Part shown: positions 1-8,355 of the stretch, in pieces
How positions within the stretch are numbered: position 1 is the first letter of the stretch
How the letters are laid out: each line of letters begins with the position of its first letter
Assembly (NCBI GenBank): GCA_963826145.1
Contig: CAWGVW010000001.1
Coordinates: 1,426,001 to 1,490,000, forward strand
Origin: JBGPLJ01 sp963826145
Lineage (GTDB): Bacteria > Pseudomonadota > Gammaproteobacteria > Steroidobacterales > Steroidobacteraceae
DNA length: 64,000 nucleotides
Reading direction: 5' to 3'
Position numbers and translations under genes: made by a program
Notes under the pieces: generated by a model
Told to the model about the DNA's origin: nothing
The model's input: only the letters and a program-made list of their open reading frames with translations
Database searches by the model: none

Positions 1-25
1 CATCCAGCTGAGTTTCGGTAACGTA

Positions 26-607
26 GTGTCCAGAATGGGTAATGCCAGTTCCGCAGCGGCGGCGCCCGACGAGGCGGAAATTGAAGCTCTGCTCAAGCGC
101 TGCGCGGGTGGGGATAGGCCGGCGCTGGAGCGGCTGTACAAGCTGACTTCGCCCCGGCTCTTCGGCGTGCTCATGCGGATCCTGAAACGCCGGGACCTTG
201 CTGAAGACGTGCTGCAGGACGTCTACGTGCGCGTCTGGCAGCGCGCGCGCCAGTTCGATGTCTATCGGGGCCGCGCGACGGCGTGGCTCGTGTCGATCGC
301 CCGCTACCGCGCGATTGATGTCGTGCGCAGCAGTCGCGCACTCCTCTCCCTCGATGCACCGCAAGACGGAGCCCGCATCGAAGTTGCAGCCGGGCCCGAG
401 CCGACGCCGGAATCGAGCCGCACACGCGCAGCGCTCGAGCGTTGCCTCGGACTACTCAATGAAGCGCAGCGCCGCTGTGTCACGCTCGCTTTCGTGAACG
501 GACTTTCGCATGACGAAATCGCGACCACCGTCGGCAGCCCCCTCGGGACCATCAAGAGCTGGGTGCGGCGCGGGCTCCTGAGCCTGCGTCAGTGCCTCGA
601 ATCATGA
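26..607 (+). CDS. ECF-type RNA polymerase sigma factor (sigma-70 family)
   Basis: This 193-aa protein has the two-domain layout of extracytoplasmic-function sigma factors. Region 2 covers about residues 35-80, with the DLAEDVLQDVYVRVW core-binding helix. Region 4 covers about residues 138-190 and contains the helix-turn-helix GLSHDEIATTVGSPLGTIKS. Regions 1 and 3 are absent, as expected for the class. It would recruit core RNA polymerase to a small stress regulon. Its stop overlaps the start of the anti-sigma gene by four bases (ATGA), so the pair is translationally coupled. Such pairs usually autoregulate, but their promoter would lie outside the window. The inducing signal is unknown. Assignment to a specific ECF group is not possible from motifs alone. 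Confidence 0.93.
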   Translation: MSRMGNASSAAAAPDEAEIEALLKRCAGGDRPALERLYKLTSPRLFGVLMRILKRRDLAEDVLQDVYVRVWQRARQFDVYRGRATAWLVSIARYRAIDVVRSSRALLSLDAPQDGARIEVAAGPEPTPESSRTRAALERCLGLLNEAQRRCVTLAFVNGLSHDEIATTVGSPLGTIKSWVRRGLLSLRQCLES

Positions 608-1290
608 TCGAGCACAATCGCGAACTCATCGACCGGCTCGCGTCCGAATATGTGCTCGGGACGCTGCGGGGAGCGGCGCGCCGGCGCTTCGAGCACTTCG
701 CGACGCGCAACGATGGCATCGCAAGCGTGGTGCGCCGCTGGGAAGATCGATTCGTGGGACTCGCACCTGGAGCGATCGCCATGCCGCCGTCCAATCGCGT
801 CTGGGCCGGCATCGTGCGTCAGATCGACGAACTCGAGTGGTCGCAACCCCGGACCACGGCGCGGCGGGCGTGGACGCTCGCGCTCGCCGCCACACTCGTC
901 GGCCTCGTGGTCGCCCTTGGGTGGTATCGCTTCGTCTATGAACCACGGCCGGAAGCCGTCGCCATTTTCACGACAACCACCGGCGGTCAGATCTGGCGGG
1001 TCGAGGCCTCGAAGCACATCACAACGCTCAGCATGGCGACCCTCGGACCGGTCGAAGTCGAAGCCGGCCGGTCGTTCGAGCTTTGGGCCCTGCCTGAGGG
1101 CGGCAAACCCGTGTCGCTCGGCCTGATGCCGACCGCCGGTTCGGCAAGTGAACCGCTGACCAAGGAGCAGCGAGCGGCCCTGCTCGCTTCCCGCAAGCTC
1201 GCCATCACGCTTGAGCCCGCCGGTGGTTCGCCCAGCGGATCGCCCACCGGCCCTGTCGTGCACGCCGCCGACTGGGTCATCGCCGGCTGA
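604..1290 (+). CDS. Anti-sigma factor, RskA-like, single transmembrane segment
   Basis: The predicted 228-aa protein starts at the ATG that overlaps the sigma-factor stop. Residues 5-50 (LASEYVLGTLRGAARRRFE onward) match the cytoplasmic sigma-binding region of RskA/ChrR-type anti-sigma factors. A single hydrophobic segment lies at about residues 78-98 (LALAATLVGLVVALGW). The remainder resembles the periplasmic RskA C-terminal domain, with the typical FELWALPEGGKPVSLG stretch. It would hold the adjacent ECF sigma factor at the inner membrane until a signal releases it. No zinc-binding HxxxCxxC motif is visible in the N-terminus, so a thiol-redox switch is unlikely. Confidence 0.88.
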   Translation: MIEHNRELIDRLASEYVLGTLRGAARRRFEHFATRNDGIASVVRRWEDRFVGLAPGAIAMPPSNRVWAGIVRQIDELEWSQPRTTARRAWTLALAATLVGLVVALGWYRFVYEPRPEAVAIFTTTTGGQIWRVEASKHITTLSMATLGPVEVEAGRSFELWALPEGGKPVSLGLMPTAGSASEPLTKEQRAALLASRKLAITLEPAGGSPSGSPTGPVVHAADWVIAG

Positions 1291-1291
1291 T

Positions 1292-1687
1292 TCAGGCGTC
1301 TCCGGGGAACTGGACCAGGCGATCGCCGATTTCATACCACGGCGCCTTGTCGGCAACGAACATGTGCAGCGCCGGCCGTACGCCAGGATCGTCGTCGAGG
1401 ACTCCGAGCGCGATCGCGATGCGCTCCGGTTGCGCACGGTGCAGGTACTCGAGCGTCGACCCGCAACGCGAACAGAACGTGCGGGTGACATCCTCCGACG
1501 ATTTGAAGCGGGCAATACTGGCTTCGCCGGCGGTCCACCGCAGGGACGATTTTGGTACTCCCGCATAGCTCCCAAATGCCGCGCCGTGAGCTTTTCGGCA
1601 CATCGAGCAATGGCAATGGGAGGCCCGGTCGAGCGGCCCGGAAATCTCGAATCGGACCGTTCCGCAGAGGCAACTACCTCGAATCAT
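1292..1687 (-). CDS. GFA/CENP-V family zinc-binding protein
   Basis: This 131-aa protein carries the cysteine pattern of the GFA (glutathione-dependent formaldehyde-activating enzyme-like) fold: CLCG near residue 6, HCHCSMC at about residues 28-34 and CSRCG at about 71-75. These ligate two zinc ions in characterised relatives. Most bacterial members have no demonstrated activity, so no substrate is assigned. It converges on the anti-sigma gene with a one-base gap and is probably monocistronic. No terminator hairpin is visible between the two genes. Confidence 0.88.
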   Translation of the reverse strand: MIRGSCLCGTVRFEISGPLDRASHCHCSMCRKAHGAAFGSYAGVPKSSLRWTAGEASIARFKSSEDVTRTFCSRCGSTLEYLHRAQPERIAIALGVLDDDPGVRPALHMFVADKAPWYEIGDRLVQFPGDA

Positions 1688-1846
1688 CGATTTGTACTCA
1701 CTTCGGGTGACGTTCGATTTCTACATAATCCGGGCTCTCGCCTCAATCGGAATCTGCATCAAGGTTCTGGGATCGAAGGTCCGCGACACTGCCCCGCATG
1801 CCGGGGCTTTCGCCCGCCCCGCCTCATCGATCAAGAGGTATCGCCG

Positions 1847-2215
1847 ATGTCGATCGCACGTTGCTTTGCCGCGGGCCTGCTCGTTGCCACCCTTGCGGGC
1901 TGCGCCCACGAGGAGCGTATTGCGCAGATGCCCGGCTGCCACAGCCAGGTCATCGTCGAGATCGGGAAGACCGGATTCGATCTTGGCCGTGAGCGGGCAC
2001 TCAAGGATCTCGCCAAGGAGACCAAGACTGAGCTCACCTACGATCGCTGGCTTGGAGGCCGCCGCTACCTCCTCGGCCTGCAGACCCTCAAGTCTGCCGA
2101 CCACTGCGAGAACGCGGTGGTGCGCCTGCGCGAGGATGATCGCGTGCTGCGTGCCGAGCTCGACGAACGCCGCAGCGTGAGCATGGGCAGGGGCTGGTCC
2201 TCGAATTCCCACTAG
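1847..2215 (+). CDS. Small lipoprotein of unknown function
   Basis: The chosen ATG at 1847 is preceded by AAGAGG at a suitable distance. The 122-aa product begins with a lipoprotein signal peptide ending in the lipobox LAGC at about residues 15-18, so it should be lipidated and exported. The mature part is short and charged, with two cysteines (around MPGCHSQ and DHCENAV) that could pair. I do not recognise a family. An in-frame upstream extension to 1211 exists but crosses the GFA gene and is not believed. It converges with the DUF885 gene about 20 bp downstream. Confidence 0.7.
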   Translation: MSIARCFAAGLLVATLAGCAHEERIAQMPGCHSQVIVEIGKTGFDLGRERALKDLAKETKTELTYDRWLGGRRYLLGLQTLKSADHCENAVVRLREDDRVLRAELDERRSVSMGRGWSSNSH

Positions 2216-2236
2216 ACTCGGGCTCGCGCCCGCACT

Positions 2237-3995
2237 TCAATTCGCGGTCGCGGGCTTCGGCAGATCCAGCAGGTCGCCCGACTGGTTGCCGAGCATCTGC
2301 TTGCGCACGAGTGGAATCGGCGGCCCGCCATATGAGAGGAACTGGTCGTGGAACTGCTTCCAGGCGGCACGTCCCCCGTGCGTCGCCGTCCAGTCTGCGC
2401 GTAACTTGCGGATCATGAGCTTGCCGAGCGTGTAGTTCAGATAGGCCGGATCGTAAACACCACGCGTCGCCTGCTGGCGCGCATTGCCCGGGTCGCGAAA
2501 CGCCTGTTCGCGGAACATCTTCTCGCAGTCTTCCGGCGGCTGTTCGCGCGCGTGAATGGCGATCGCGCAGAGATAGCGCACGTCGCGCGTGAGCGCCTGC
2601 TGCAGCTGGCCGATGTGGATCTCGGGGCTGCCGTCGCCGAGGCCCGCGTCCCACATCATCTCCTCCGAGTAATGCGCCCAGCCTTCCGCAAACGCATAGC
2701 CGACGAAGAGCTGGCCGAAGCGCCAGCTTGCGCGATTCGAATGCAGGAATTGCAGGAAGTGGCCCGGCCAGACTTCATGCACCGAAGTGAAGAGGAGCGT
2801 GCTCTCCGAGGGCACGTACGCATCCTGCTCCGCCTTGCTCCAGGCGGGATTCGGAGGCGCTACGTTGTAGATTGACGGCAGGTTCTTCTCGTAGGGCCCC
2901 GGAATGTTGATGAAAGCGAAATTCGAGCGCGCGTACGGCGGCGCTTCGGCGACCCGCGCCTGCTCGGTGCCGGGAATCGTCACAAGGTCATGCTCGACGA
3001 TGAATGCGCGCAGCACCGGCAACTGCGCTGTCGCGGCCGCGACCGTGCCGCCGGCGGGCTTCTTCGCGCTCGCCCGGGCGATGCATTCCTCGACGCTCTT
3101 GCCCTTCAGGTAATCGACGCAGGCCTCGCGCAGCGCTTGCAGGTTTCTTTCGAGATCGGCTTTCCCCGCGTTCTCGAGATCTTCGAGCGGCACATTCACG
3201 CCCTCCGTATCGCGCACCATGATCGCGAAGAGCTCGGCGCCGAGCGCGAACTTCGGTTTCGCGCTCGGCAACTGCGACTTGAGATAAGTCGTGAAGTCCC
3301 GAAATGCCGCCACTGCTTTGGCATTCCCCGCCGCGAACTCCTCTTTCAGCTTCGGATCCGTCACCGACGCGAACGCGCTGGGAACATCCTGTTCGAAATA
3401 GTCGGCGTAGCCACCGAACGAATCGATGCCGTACTGAAGGAGCGCCTTCGACAGAGGCATGACAAGGTTTGCGCGCGCATTCGCAAGCACGCGGGGGACC
3501 TCGGCCGCGTATTTGGTGAAGGCGGCGATGCGCACATCGGCTGAGGCGTATTCGCGGGAGATGTAGAAGTTCGGGTCGAGCACATTCACGTAGAACGCCG
3601 GGTTCCAGGAGGCCTCGCGCGCCTTGTCGAGCCAGAAGAGATCCCGGTCTATCACCGCGACGATGTAGTCGCGCTGGAAGCGTTCGCTCGCTGCAGAGGC
3701 GGCTCTCGAAGTAGGCGACTGCCTTGCGGCGCTCGGCACGCAGCCGTTCGATCTCGGCCGCGATGCCCGCGGCGCTCGTATCCGGCAACTGGCCGTCGAA
3801 TTCGTGGCGGCCTGAACTCACGGCGAAATCCGGATGCGCCTTGAAATAGCTTTCCGTGAATTCGTCGACGAACTGCGTCCAGCGTTCCCCGGCTCCGCCG
3901 CCCGAGTTGCAGGCGGTGAGCGTCATCGTGATCACAATCGACAAGAGCGCGGCGCGAACGAATCCGCGCTGCCCGATCTGCCGGTGCACTCCCAT
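2237..3995 (-). pseudogene. DUF885-family lipoprotein (predicted zinc peptidase), split by one frameshift
   Basis: The N-terminal reading frame starts at 3995 with a signal peptide and lipobox (LTAC) and runs through FVDEFTESYFKAHPDFA and AVAYFESR. The family sequence then continues in another frame (ASERFQRDYIVAVIDRDLFW) from about 3700 to the stop at 2237. A single-base indel between about 3685 and 3715 joins the halves smoothly. The C-terminal half carries the DUF885 signature HEVWPGHFLQ, whose two histidines and glutamate are the expected zinc/catalytic residues. Full length would be about 585 aa, usual for the family. The substrate is unknown; relatives are annotated as secreted peptidases. 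The break may be real or a sequence error. Both halves look otherwise under selection. Confidence 0.85.
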
Positions 3996-4031
3996 CTGGT
4001 TACGCCTCGTACTTCAGGAAAGTAATGGGAT

Positions 4032-5159
4032 TCAGCCGGTCGCCGCGGTGCGTGACGAGCGCATGCGGCGGCTCAACTCGAGCAACAGCAACCCGATGCC
4101 GGTCACGATGATGGCAAAGCTCAAGAGCCGCCCGAGAAGCGGCAGGTGGCGCAGGAATTCCACTGCGATCAGCATCGCGATGAACGCAAGCAGCTGCCAA
4201 CCCGCTGCGCCCGCCTTCGCCGGCGAGACGCGCACAAGCCCCCATTGGCTGAGCGCCACGACGCCGCTGGCGGCTCCGACGAGGAGCAGCAGGAGGAAGG
4301 CGAGCAGCAACACGACGGCGAGCGGCAAGCCGACGATCGTGATTGCGCATAGGACCAGCGCGATCGGCGTCGCAATGAACGTTACGAGCCCCCAGCCGAT
4401 CGCCGCGCCAGTACGGGTCTTGAGATGCTCGAGCAGCCGGCCGCCGAGCGCCGGTGAAGCCAGGATCATGATCGAGCCGACGACGAACAGGCCGAACCAG
4501 CCGGGGCCGCCGACATTCGAATGCGATGTCAGCCAGCGATGCGGCTTGGCCTCGACGCCGCCCGCTGTCTGTGCCGAGGGGTCGATCGTCGGCTCACCTC
4601 GCGTCTCATAGCGCAACCGGCCTGCAATGCGCGCTGCGGGACCGATTTCGAGGTCGCCGGCCCTCACCTTCACATCGCCCTGCACGGCACCGTTCAGGCG
4701 CACGTGCCCGGCTGCGACATCCAGATCCCCTGCGATCTTGCCTTCGACGACCGCGCGGCCCGCTGCAATGGTTGCATCACCCTGGATTTCTGCCGATGGG
4801 CCGACGGTGACCTGGCCGCCTGCGGCGCGCACATCGTGACCCACATGACCGTCAATTTCGACATCGCCGCCGACCGCGTACAGGTTCTCTTTCGCGTCGC
4901 CGGTCATCCGGACATCGCCGCCGAAAAGCACCGCATCTCCGTGCACCTTCGCCGCCGAATCGATCCGGCCACCCGCGAGCACCGATGACCCGCTCACGTC
5001 CCCTTGTGATGCGACGTCGTCGCCCGTGACGAACGCTTGCGGTTCCTGTGGCTCCGCAGTCACCGGCTCCGTGTCGTCTGCCACCACCCGCGTGCCGAGC
5101 GCGCAGGTGACTGCAAGACCCGCGATAAGCGCGACTGCAGTTCGGCTGAACTCTTTCAT
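4032..5159 (-). CDS. Bactofilin-like (polymer-forming) exported beta-helix protein with C-terminal membrane domain
   Basis: The 375-aa product starts after a strong GGAGGAG ribosome-binding site. A signal peptide (about residues 1-27) is followed by a repetitive region at about 45-195. Hydrophobic and glycine positions there recur every few residues (GDV/GDA/AAG repeats), as in the right-handed beta-helix of bactofilin-type polymer-forming proteins. Residues about 220-365 contain several hydrophobic segments, including a very Leu-rich one around 280-300. Unlike cytosolic bactofilins, the helix is predicted to lie outside the cytoplasm, tethered to the inner membrane. The neighbour is galU (17-bp gap, same strand), which hints at an envelope role. 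That link is inference. Confidence 0.75.
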   Translation of the reverse strand: MKEFSRTAVALIAGLAVTCALGTRVVADDTEPVTAEPQEPQAFVTGDDVASQGDVSGSSVLAGGRIDSAAKVHGDAVLFGGDVRMTGDAKENLYAVGGDVEIDGHVGHDVRAAGGQVTVGPSAEIQGDATIAAGRAVVEGKIAGDLDVAAGHVRLNGAVQGDVKVRAGDLEIGPAARIAGRLRYETRGEPTIDPSAQTAGGVEAKPHRWLTSHSNVGGPGWFGLFVVGSIMILASPALGGRLLEHLKTRTGAAIGWGLVTFIATPIALVLCAITIVGLPLAVVLLLAFLLLLLVGAASGVVALSQWGLVRVSPAKAGAAGWQLLAFIAMLIAVEFLRHLPLLGRLLSFAIIVTGIGLLLLELSRRMRSSRTAATG

Positions 5160-5176
5160 GGCTCCTCCGATGCGGG

Positions 5177-6061
5177 TTAACGACGAGGCGGGAGCGTCGC
5201 GAGGTAGGTGGCGAAATCGCTGCCGATTTCCGTGTGCCGCAGGGCGAATTCGACCGATGCCTGCATGTAGCCGAGCTTGCTGCCGCAGTCGTAGCGCTTG
5301 CCCTCAAAACGATATGCCCAGACGCGCTCGTCGGCGAGGAGCGCTGAAATTCCATCGGTGAGCTGGATCTCGCCGCCCGCACCGCGCTGCACCTTGTCGA
5401 GCTTCTCGAAGATGCGCGGCGTGAGGATATAGCGCCCGACGACGGCGAGCGTCGACGGCGCGACGGCAGGCTTCGGCTTTTCGACGATGCTTTCGATTTC
5501 GGCGACGCTGCTCGGCGCGCCGCGCACCGCCACGATGCCGTACTTGTCGGTGTCGGTCTTCGGAATCTCCTCGACTGCGAGGACGCTTCCACGACGAGTC
5601 GCGAACACCTCGGCCATTTGCGCGAGACAGGGGACTGTTGCGTGGATCAGATCGTCGGCGAGATGTACATAGCAGGGCTCACGCCCAACGACGGGCCGCG
5701 CGCAAAGCACGGCGTGGCCGAGTCCAAGCGGCGCGGACTGGCGAATGTAAACGCAGGATGCGGACGCCGGCAGGATTCCCCGCAGCGAACTCAGGAGCTC
5801 CTTCTTGCCCTGCGATTCGAGCGCGGCTTCGAGCTCGGAATCGGAATCGAAGTGATCTTCGATGGCACGTTTGGAACTGCCGGTGATGAAGACGAGTATA
5901 CGGGCGCCGGCGATGAGCGCTTCCTCCACTGCATACTGGATAAGCGGCTTGTCAACGATCGGCAGCATTTCCTTGGGGCTCGCCTTGGTTGCCGGCAGGA
6001 AGCGCGTGCCGCGTCCTGCCACCGGGAAAACCGCCGCTTTGATCATGCTCGTCTCAGCCAC
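5177..6061 (-). CDS. galU: UTP--glucose-1-phosphate uridylyltransferase
   Basis: GalU makes UDP-glucose from UTP and glucose-1-phosphate for LPS, capsule and osmoprotectant synthesis. The 294-aa protein has the nucleotide-binding motif FPVAGRGTRFLPATK near the N-terminus. It also has KEMLPIVDKPLIQY, the HLADDL metal-binding stretch around residue 133, and GEIQLTD plus YDCGSKLGY near the end, all standard for bacterial GalU. The start may be the GTG at 6061 (GGAG eight bases upstream) or the ATG at 6046, which gives MIKAAVFPVAG. It is cytoplasmic and lies just upstream of the bactofilin-like gene on the same strand. Confidence 0.95.
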   Translation of the reverse strand: MAETSMIKAAVFPVAGRGTRFLPATKASPKEMLPIVDKPLIQYAVEEALIAGARILVFITGSSKRAIEDHFDSDSELEAALESQGKKELLSSLRGILPASASCVYIRQSAPLGLGHAVLCARPVVGREPCYVHLADDLIHATVPCLAQMAEVFATRRGSVLAVEEIPKTDTDKYGIVAVRGAPSSVAEIESIVEKPKPAVAPSTLAVVGRYILTPRIFEKLDKVQRGAGGEIQLTDGISALLADERVWAYRFEGKRYDCGSKLGYMQASVEFALRHTEIGSDFATYLATLPPRR

Positions 6062-6250
6062 CCTCGGGACTCCAACCGCTGCTCAAGGTGGCCGCGATCT
6101 TACACGAAGCTGCCGCGCGTCTGGCAGCCGGCGCGCATGCTTGCAGGCGTCATGGAGCTTTGAAAAAAAGGTTCGAGCGCGGCGGCGCCGTGACGTGCAC
6201 GCGCTCGATAATCCCGACGGTGGGGAGGGCTGGAATCTTGAGGCGGTGGA

Positions 6251-6571
6251 TTACGGCTCGGCGCTTGCGGGGGCGGCGGTTTCGGCACCCTTCGCCTTGT
6301 CGACGCGGATGTTCGCACGATTCTTCTCGACCATCTGCTTGCCGATGCCTTTGACGTTCGCGAGATCGTCGGCCGTGCGGAACGGTCCGTTCTTCTGCCG
6401 GTAATCGACAATAGCCTGCGCGCGCGAGAGCCCGATGCCGGTGAGTTCCTTGGCGAGTGTCTTGGCGTCGGCCGTGTTGATGTTGACGGGTCCCGCGAGT
6501 GCAGCGAACGGCTGCGCCAGGAGCCCGATTGCGGTGACGAGGAGACTTGTGATGAGCGGTGCGGGTTTCAT
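6251..6571 (-). CDS. ComEA-like helix-hairpin-helix protein, exported
   Basis: The preferred ATG at 6571 follows GGAGG and gives a 106-aa protein with a signal peptide ending near residue 27 (AALAG). The mature part is one ComEA-type pair of helix-hairpin-helix motifs: VNINTADAKTLAKELTGIG and FRTADDLANVKGIGKQMVE. These bind DNA in ComEA of competence systems. In many gammaproteobacteria such stand-alone proteins follow the same pattern without proof of a transformation role. No other competence gene is in the window. A longer in-frame start at 6619 would put charged residues before the signal peptide and is less likely. Confidence 0.85.
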   Translation of the reverse strand: MKPAPLITSLLVTAIGLLAQPFAALAGPVNINTADAKTLAKELTGIGLSRAQAIVDYRQKNGPFRTADDLANVKGIGKQMVEKNRANIRVDKAKGAETAAPASAEP

Positions 6572-6705
6572 GATGTTCCTCCGTGAATGGGTGAACCCGG
6601 ACTTGAAGCGGCGTGGCATCCGCCACGCGCCGGCAATCTACCGGCGCCACCGGTATCCCGACAGCACCGCTGGCTCTGTGAAACGCCAGAAATGGGCCGG
6701 CAAAT

Positions 6706-7911
6706 CTAGGGGCGCCGCGTCCCGCCCGGCGGCGCCGCCAGCATCCAGATCGGCTTCATGCTGTCCCAGCTGCGACACCCCGGGCATTGCCAGAAGAGGG
6801 CCTGGCTCGAGAACCCGCAGCTTGCGCACTGGTACCGCTGCCCGCGGGCGGAATGCTTGAGCAGTGCGCGAACCGCCCGGCGGCGATCTTCGGCCGTGCG
6901 CGGACCGCCAGCCTTTTCGAGGAGCGTCAACAGCTCTGCGAACTCGGGCTCGCTCGTTATGAATGTATCCACGAGTTCCGCGAGTCGCCCTTCGATCGCA
7001 ACGTCGGCGAGGATCAGAGCCTGCGCGAGATCCGCGGCCCGCCCGCCCCGCTGCCGCCCAACCAGGTTTACGAGCGCATCCATATGGCGCGTGTGGCTGG
7101 AGCGTTGCACGGCGTCCATCAACCGGGGCAGGGCCTCGAGCAACAGGCTCCAGTCATCGCCGAGCGCCTGCAGGAGCAGCCTTGCGGCGAGATCGTGCGC
7201 ACCGCGCGCAGCGGCGAGATCCGCACGCATGAGACTTGCCCGGGCGAATCCGGGTGCGAGGCGCCGCGCAAGTCGCAGGTAGCGGCGCGCATCCGCGAGC
7301 TTGCCCTGGCGGATCGCATCCGCCGCGAGCTCACAGTGATAGTGCGCGATGGCCGTCGCGCGACTCTGCGCAACGTCTGCCGGCAGGTCCCGATGCGTTG
7401 CGACCGCAAGAGCCCACTCGTTCTCCGTTTCATAGACCCTGAGCAGAGCCAGGAGCGCGGCATCGCGATGCGCAGGCGTCGCGGCGAGTTCCTGCAGCAG
7501 CTTTTCCGAACGATCGAGCACGCCCGCCCTCAGGAAATCCTGCGCGAGCGCCCACAGCGCCTGCTGATGGTGCTCCTTGGAAAGGTTCGGTCGCGCAAGA
7601 ATGTTCTCGTGAATGCGGATGGCACGATCGACTTCGCCCCGGCGCCGGTAGAGGCTGCCGAGCGCGAAGTGCGTTTCGATCGTGTCCTGGTCGACTTCGA
7701 CGAGGCGCGTGAATATTTCCACGGCGCGGTCGGGCTGCTCGTTGATGAGCGAGTGGAGGCCCGCGTAGTAAGCGTCCGGGAGTTCCGGCGGCGGTCCTGG
7801 CTTGCGCGCAGGCGTCCTGCGCCGCAGCGATCCGCGTCCGTAGAGCCAGCCGATCAGGCCCGCCGTCAGCGCAAGGCCAACGAACGCAGCGAGCGTCGTC
7901 GCGGGATTCAC
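6706..7911 (-). CDS. lapB: Lipopolysaccharide assembly protein B (TPR protein with rubredoxin-like tail)
   Basis: LapB (YciM) tunes LPS synthesis by promoting FtsH-dependent turnover of LpxC. The 401-aa protein starts with GTG. It has one N-terminal transmembrane helix (about residues 5-24), a long TPR solenoid (for example AYYAGLHSLINEQPDRA and HFALGSLYRRRGEVDRAI) and a C-terminal metal-binding knuckle, CASCG then CPGC, at about residues 368-385, as in E. coli LapB. It sits 24 bp downstream of ihfB, the usual location. The small partner gene lapA, normally between the two, is missing. Confidence 0.93.
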   Translation of the reverse strand: MNPATTLAAFVGLALTAGLIGWLYGRGSLRRRTPARKPGPPPELPDAYYAGLHSLINEQPDRAVEIFTRLVEVDQDTIETHFALGSLYRRRGEVDRAIRIHENILARPNLSKEHHQQALWALAQDFLRAGVLDRSEKLLQELAATPAHRDAALLALLRVYETENEWALAVATHRDLPADVAQSRATAIAHYHCELAADAIRQGKLADARRYLRLARRLAPGFARASLMRADLAAARGAHDLAARLLLQALGDDWSLLLEALPRLMDAVQRSSHTRHMDALVNLVGRQRGGRAADLAQALILADVAIEGRLAELVDTFITSEPEFAELLTLLEKAGGPRTAEDRRRAVRALLKHSARGQRYQCASCGFSSQALFWQCPGCRSWDSMKPIWMLAAPPGGTRRP

Positions 7912-7935
7912 ACGCGGTGGCGCCGCACGGCGCTC

Positions 7936-8238
7936 TCAGTCCCGGATGGGCTTGCCGGCGTTCTCGTTGACCCGCTCGCGCAGGTCCTTGCCCGGCTTGA
8001 AATGCGGTACGTATTTTCCAGCCAGTGCAACGGCCTCGCCGGTCTTCGGATTTCGTCCCTGCCGCGGCGGGCGGAAATGCAGCGAGAAGCTGCCGAAGCC
8101 GCGGATCTCGATGCGCTCCCCCTGCGCCAGGGCGTCGCTCATGATCTCGAGGATCTGCTTCACCGCGAGCTCCACGTCCTTCGCCGGCAGATGTTTCTGC
8201 TTGGCCGTGATGATCTCGATGAGTTCCGACTTGGTCAT
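7936..8238 (-). CDS. ihfB: Integration host factor beta subunit
   Basis: This 100-aa HU/IHF-fold protein bends DNA as a heterodimer with IHF-alpha. It has the family N-terminus MTKSELIEIITAKQ and the conserved beta-arm sequence around GFGSFSLHFRPPRQGRNPKTG, whose arginines and proline intercalate DNA. Its position between rpsA and lapB is the standard gammaproteobacterial arrangement and supports beta rather than HU. The start is an ATG. A TATGAT sequence at 8287-8292 on this strand could be a -10 box, but no good -35 is visible. Confidence 0.94.
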   Translation of the reverse strand: MTKSELIEIITAKQKHLPAKDVELAVKQILEIMSDALAQGERIEIRGFGSFSLHFRPPRQGRNPKTGEAVALAGKYVPHFKPGKDLRERVNENAGKPIRD

Positions 8239-8305
8239 GCGCGGGCCCGTTCTTGTTGTTCGGCTGCCTCGAGTCCCATAGTTGCCATCATATCAGGAGC
8301 TTAGC

Positions 8306-8335
8306 GCCGCCCGGCAATCGTCTGCCGGGAGGCGG
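8306..8335 (-). other. Stable hairpin between rpsA and ihfB
   Basis: The intergenic sequence contains an inverted repeat (CCGGCA/TGCCGG extended by GCC/GGC pairs). It would fold in the mRNA running from rpsA into ihfB. There is no uridine run on the minus strand, so it is not a convincing intrinsic terminator. It may stabilise the rpsA 3' end or partially separate expression of the two genes. Confidence 0.4.
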
Positions 8336-8355
8336 TTATTGTCCTGTGACAGCGC

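Noticed and set aside
8306..8335. Intrinsic terminator between rpsA and ihfB
   Set aside because: The hairpin is strong but has no uridine tract on the transcribed strand.
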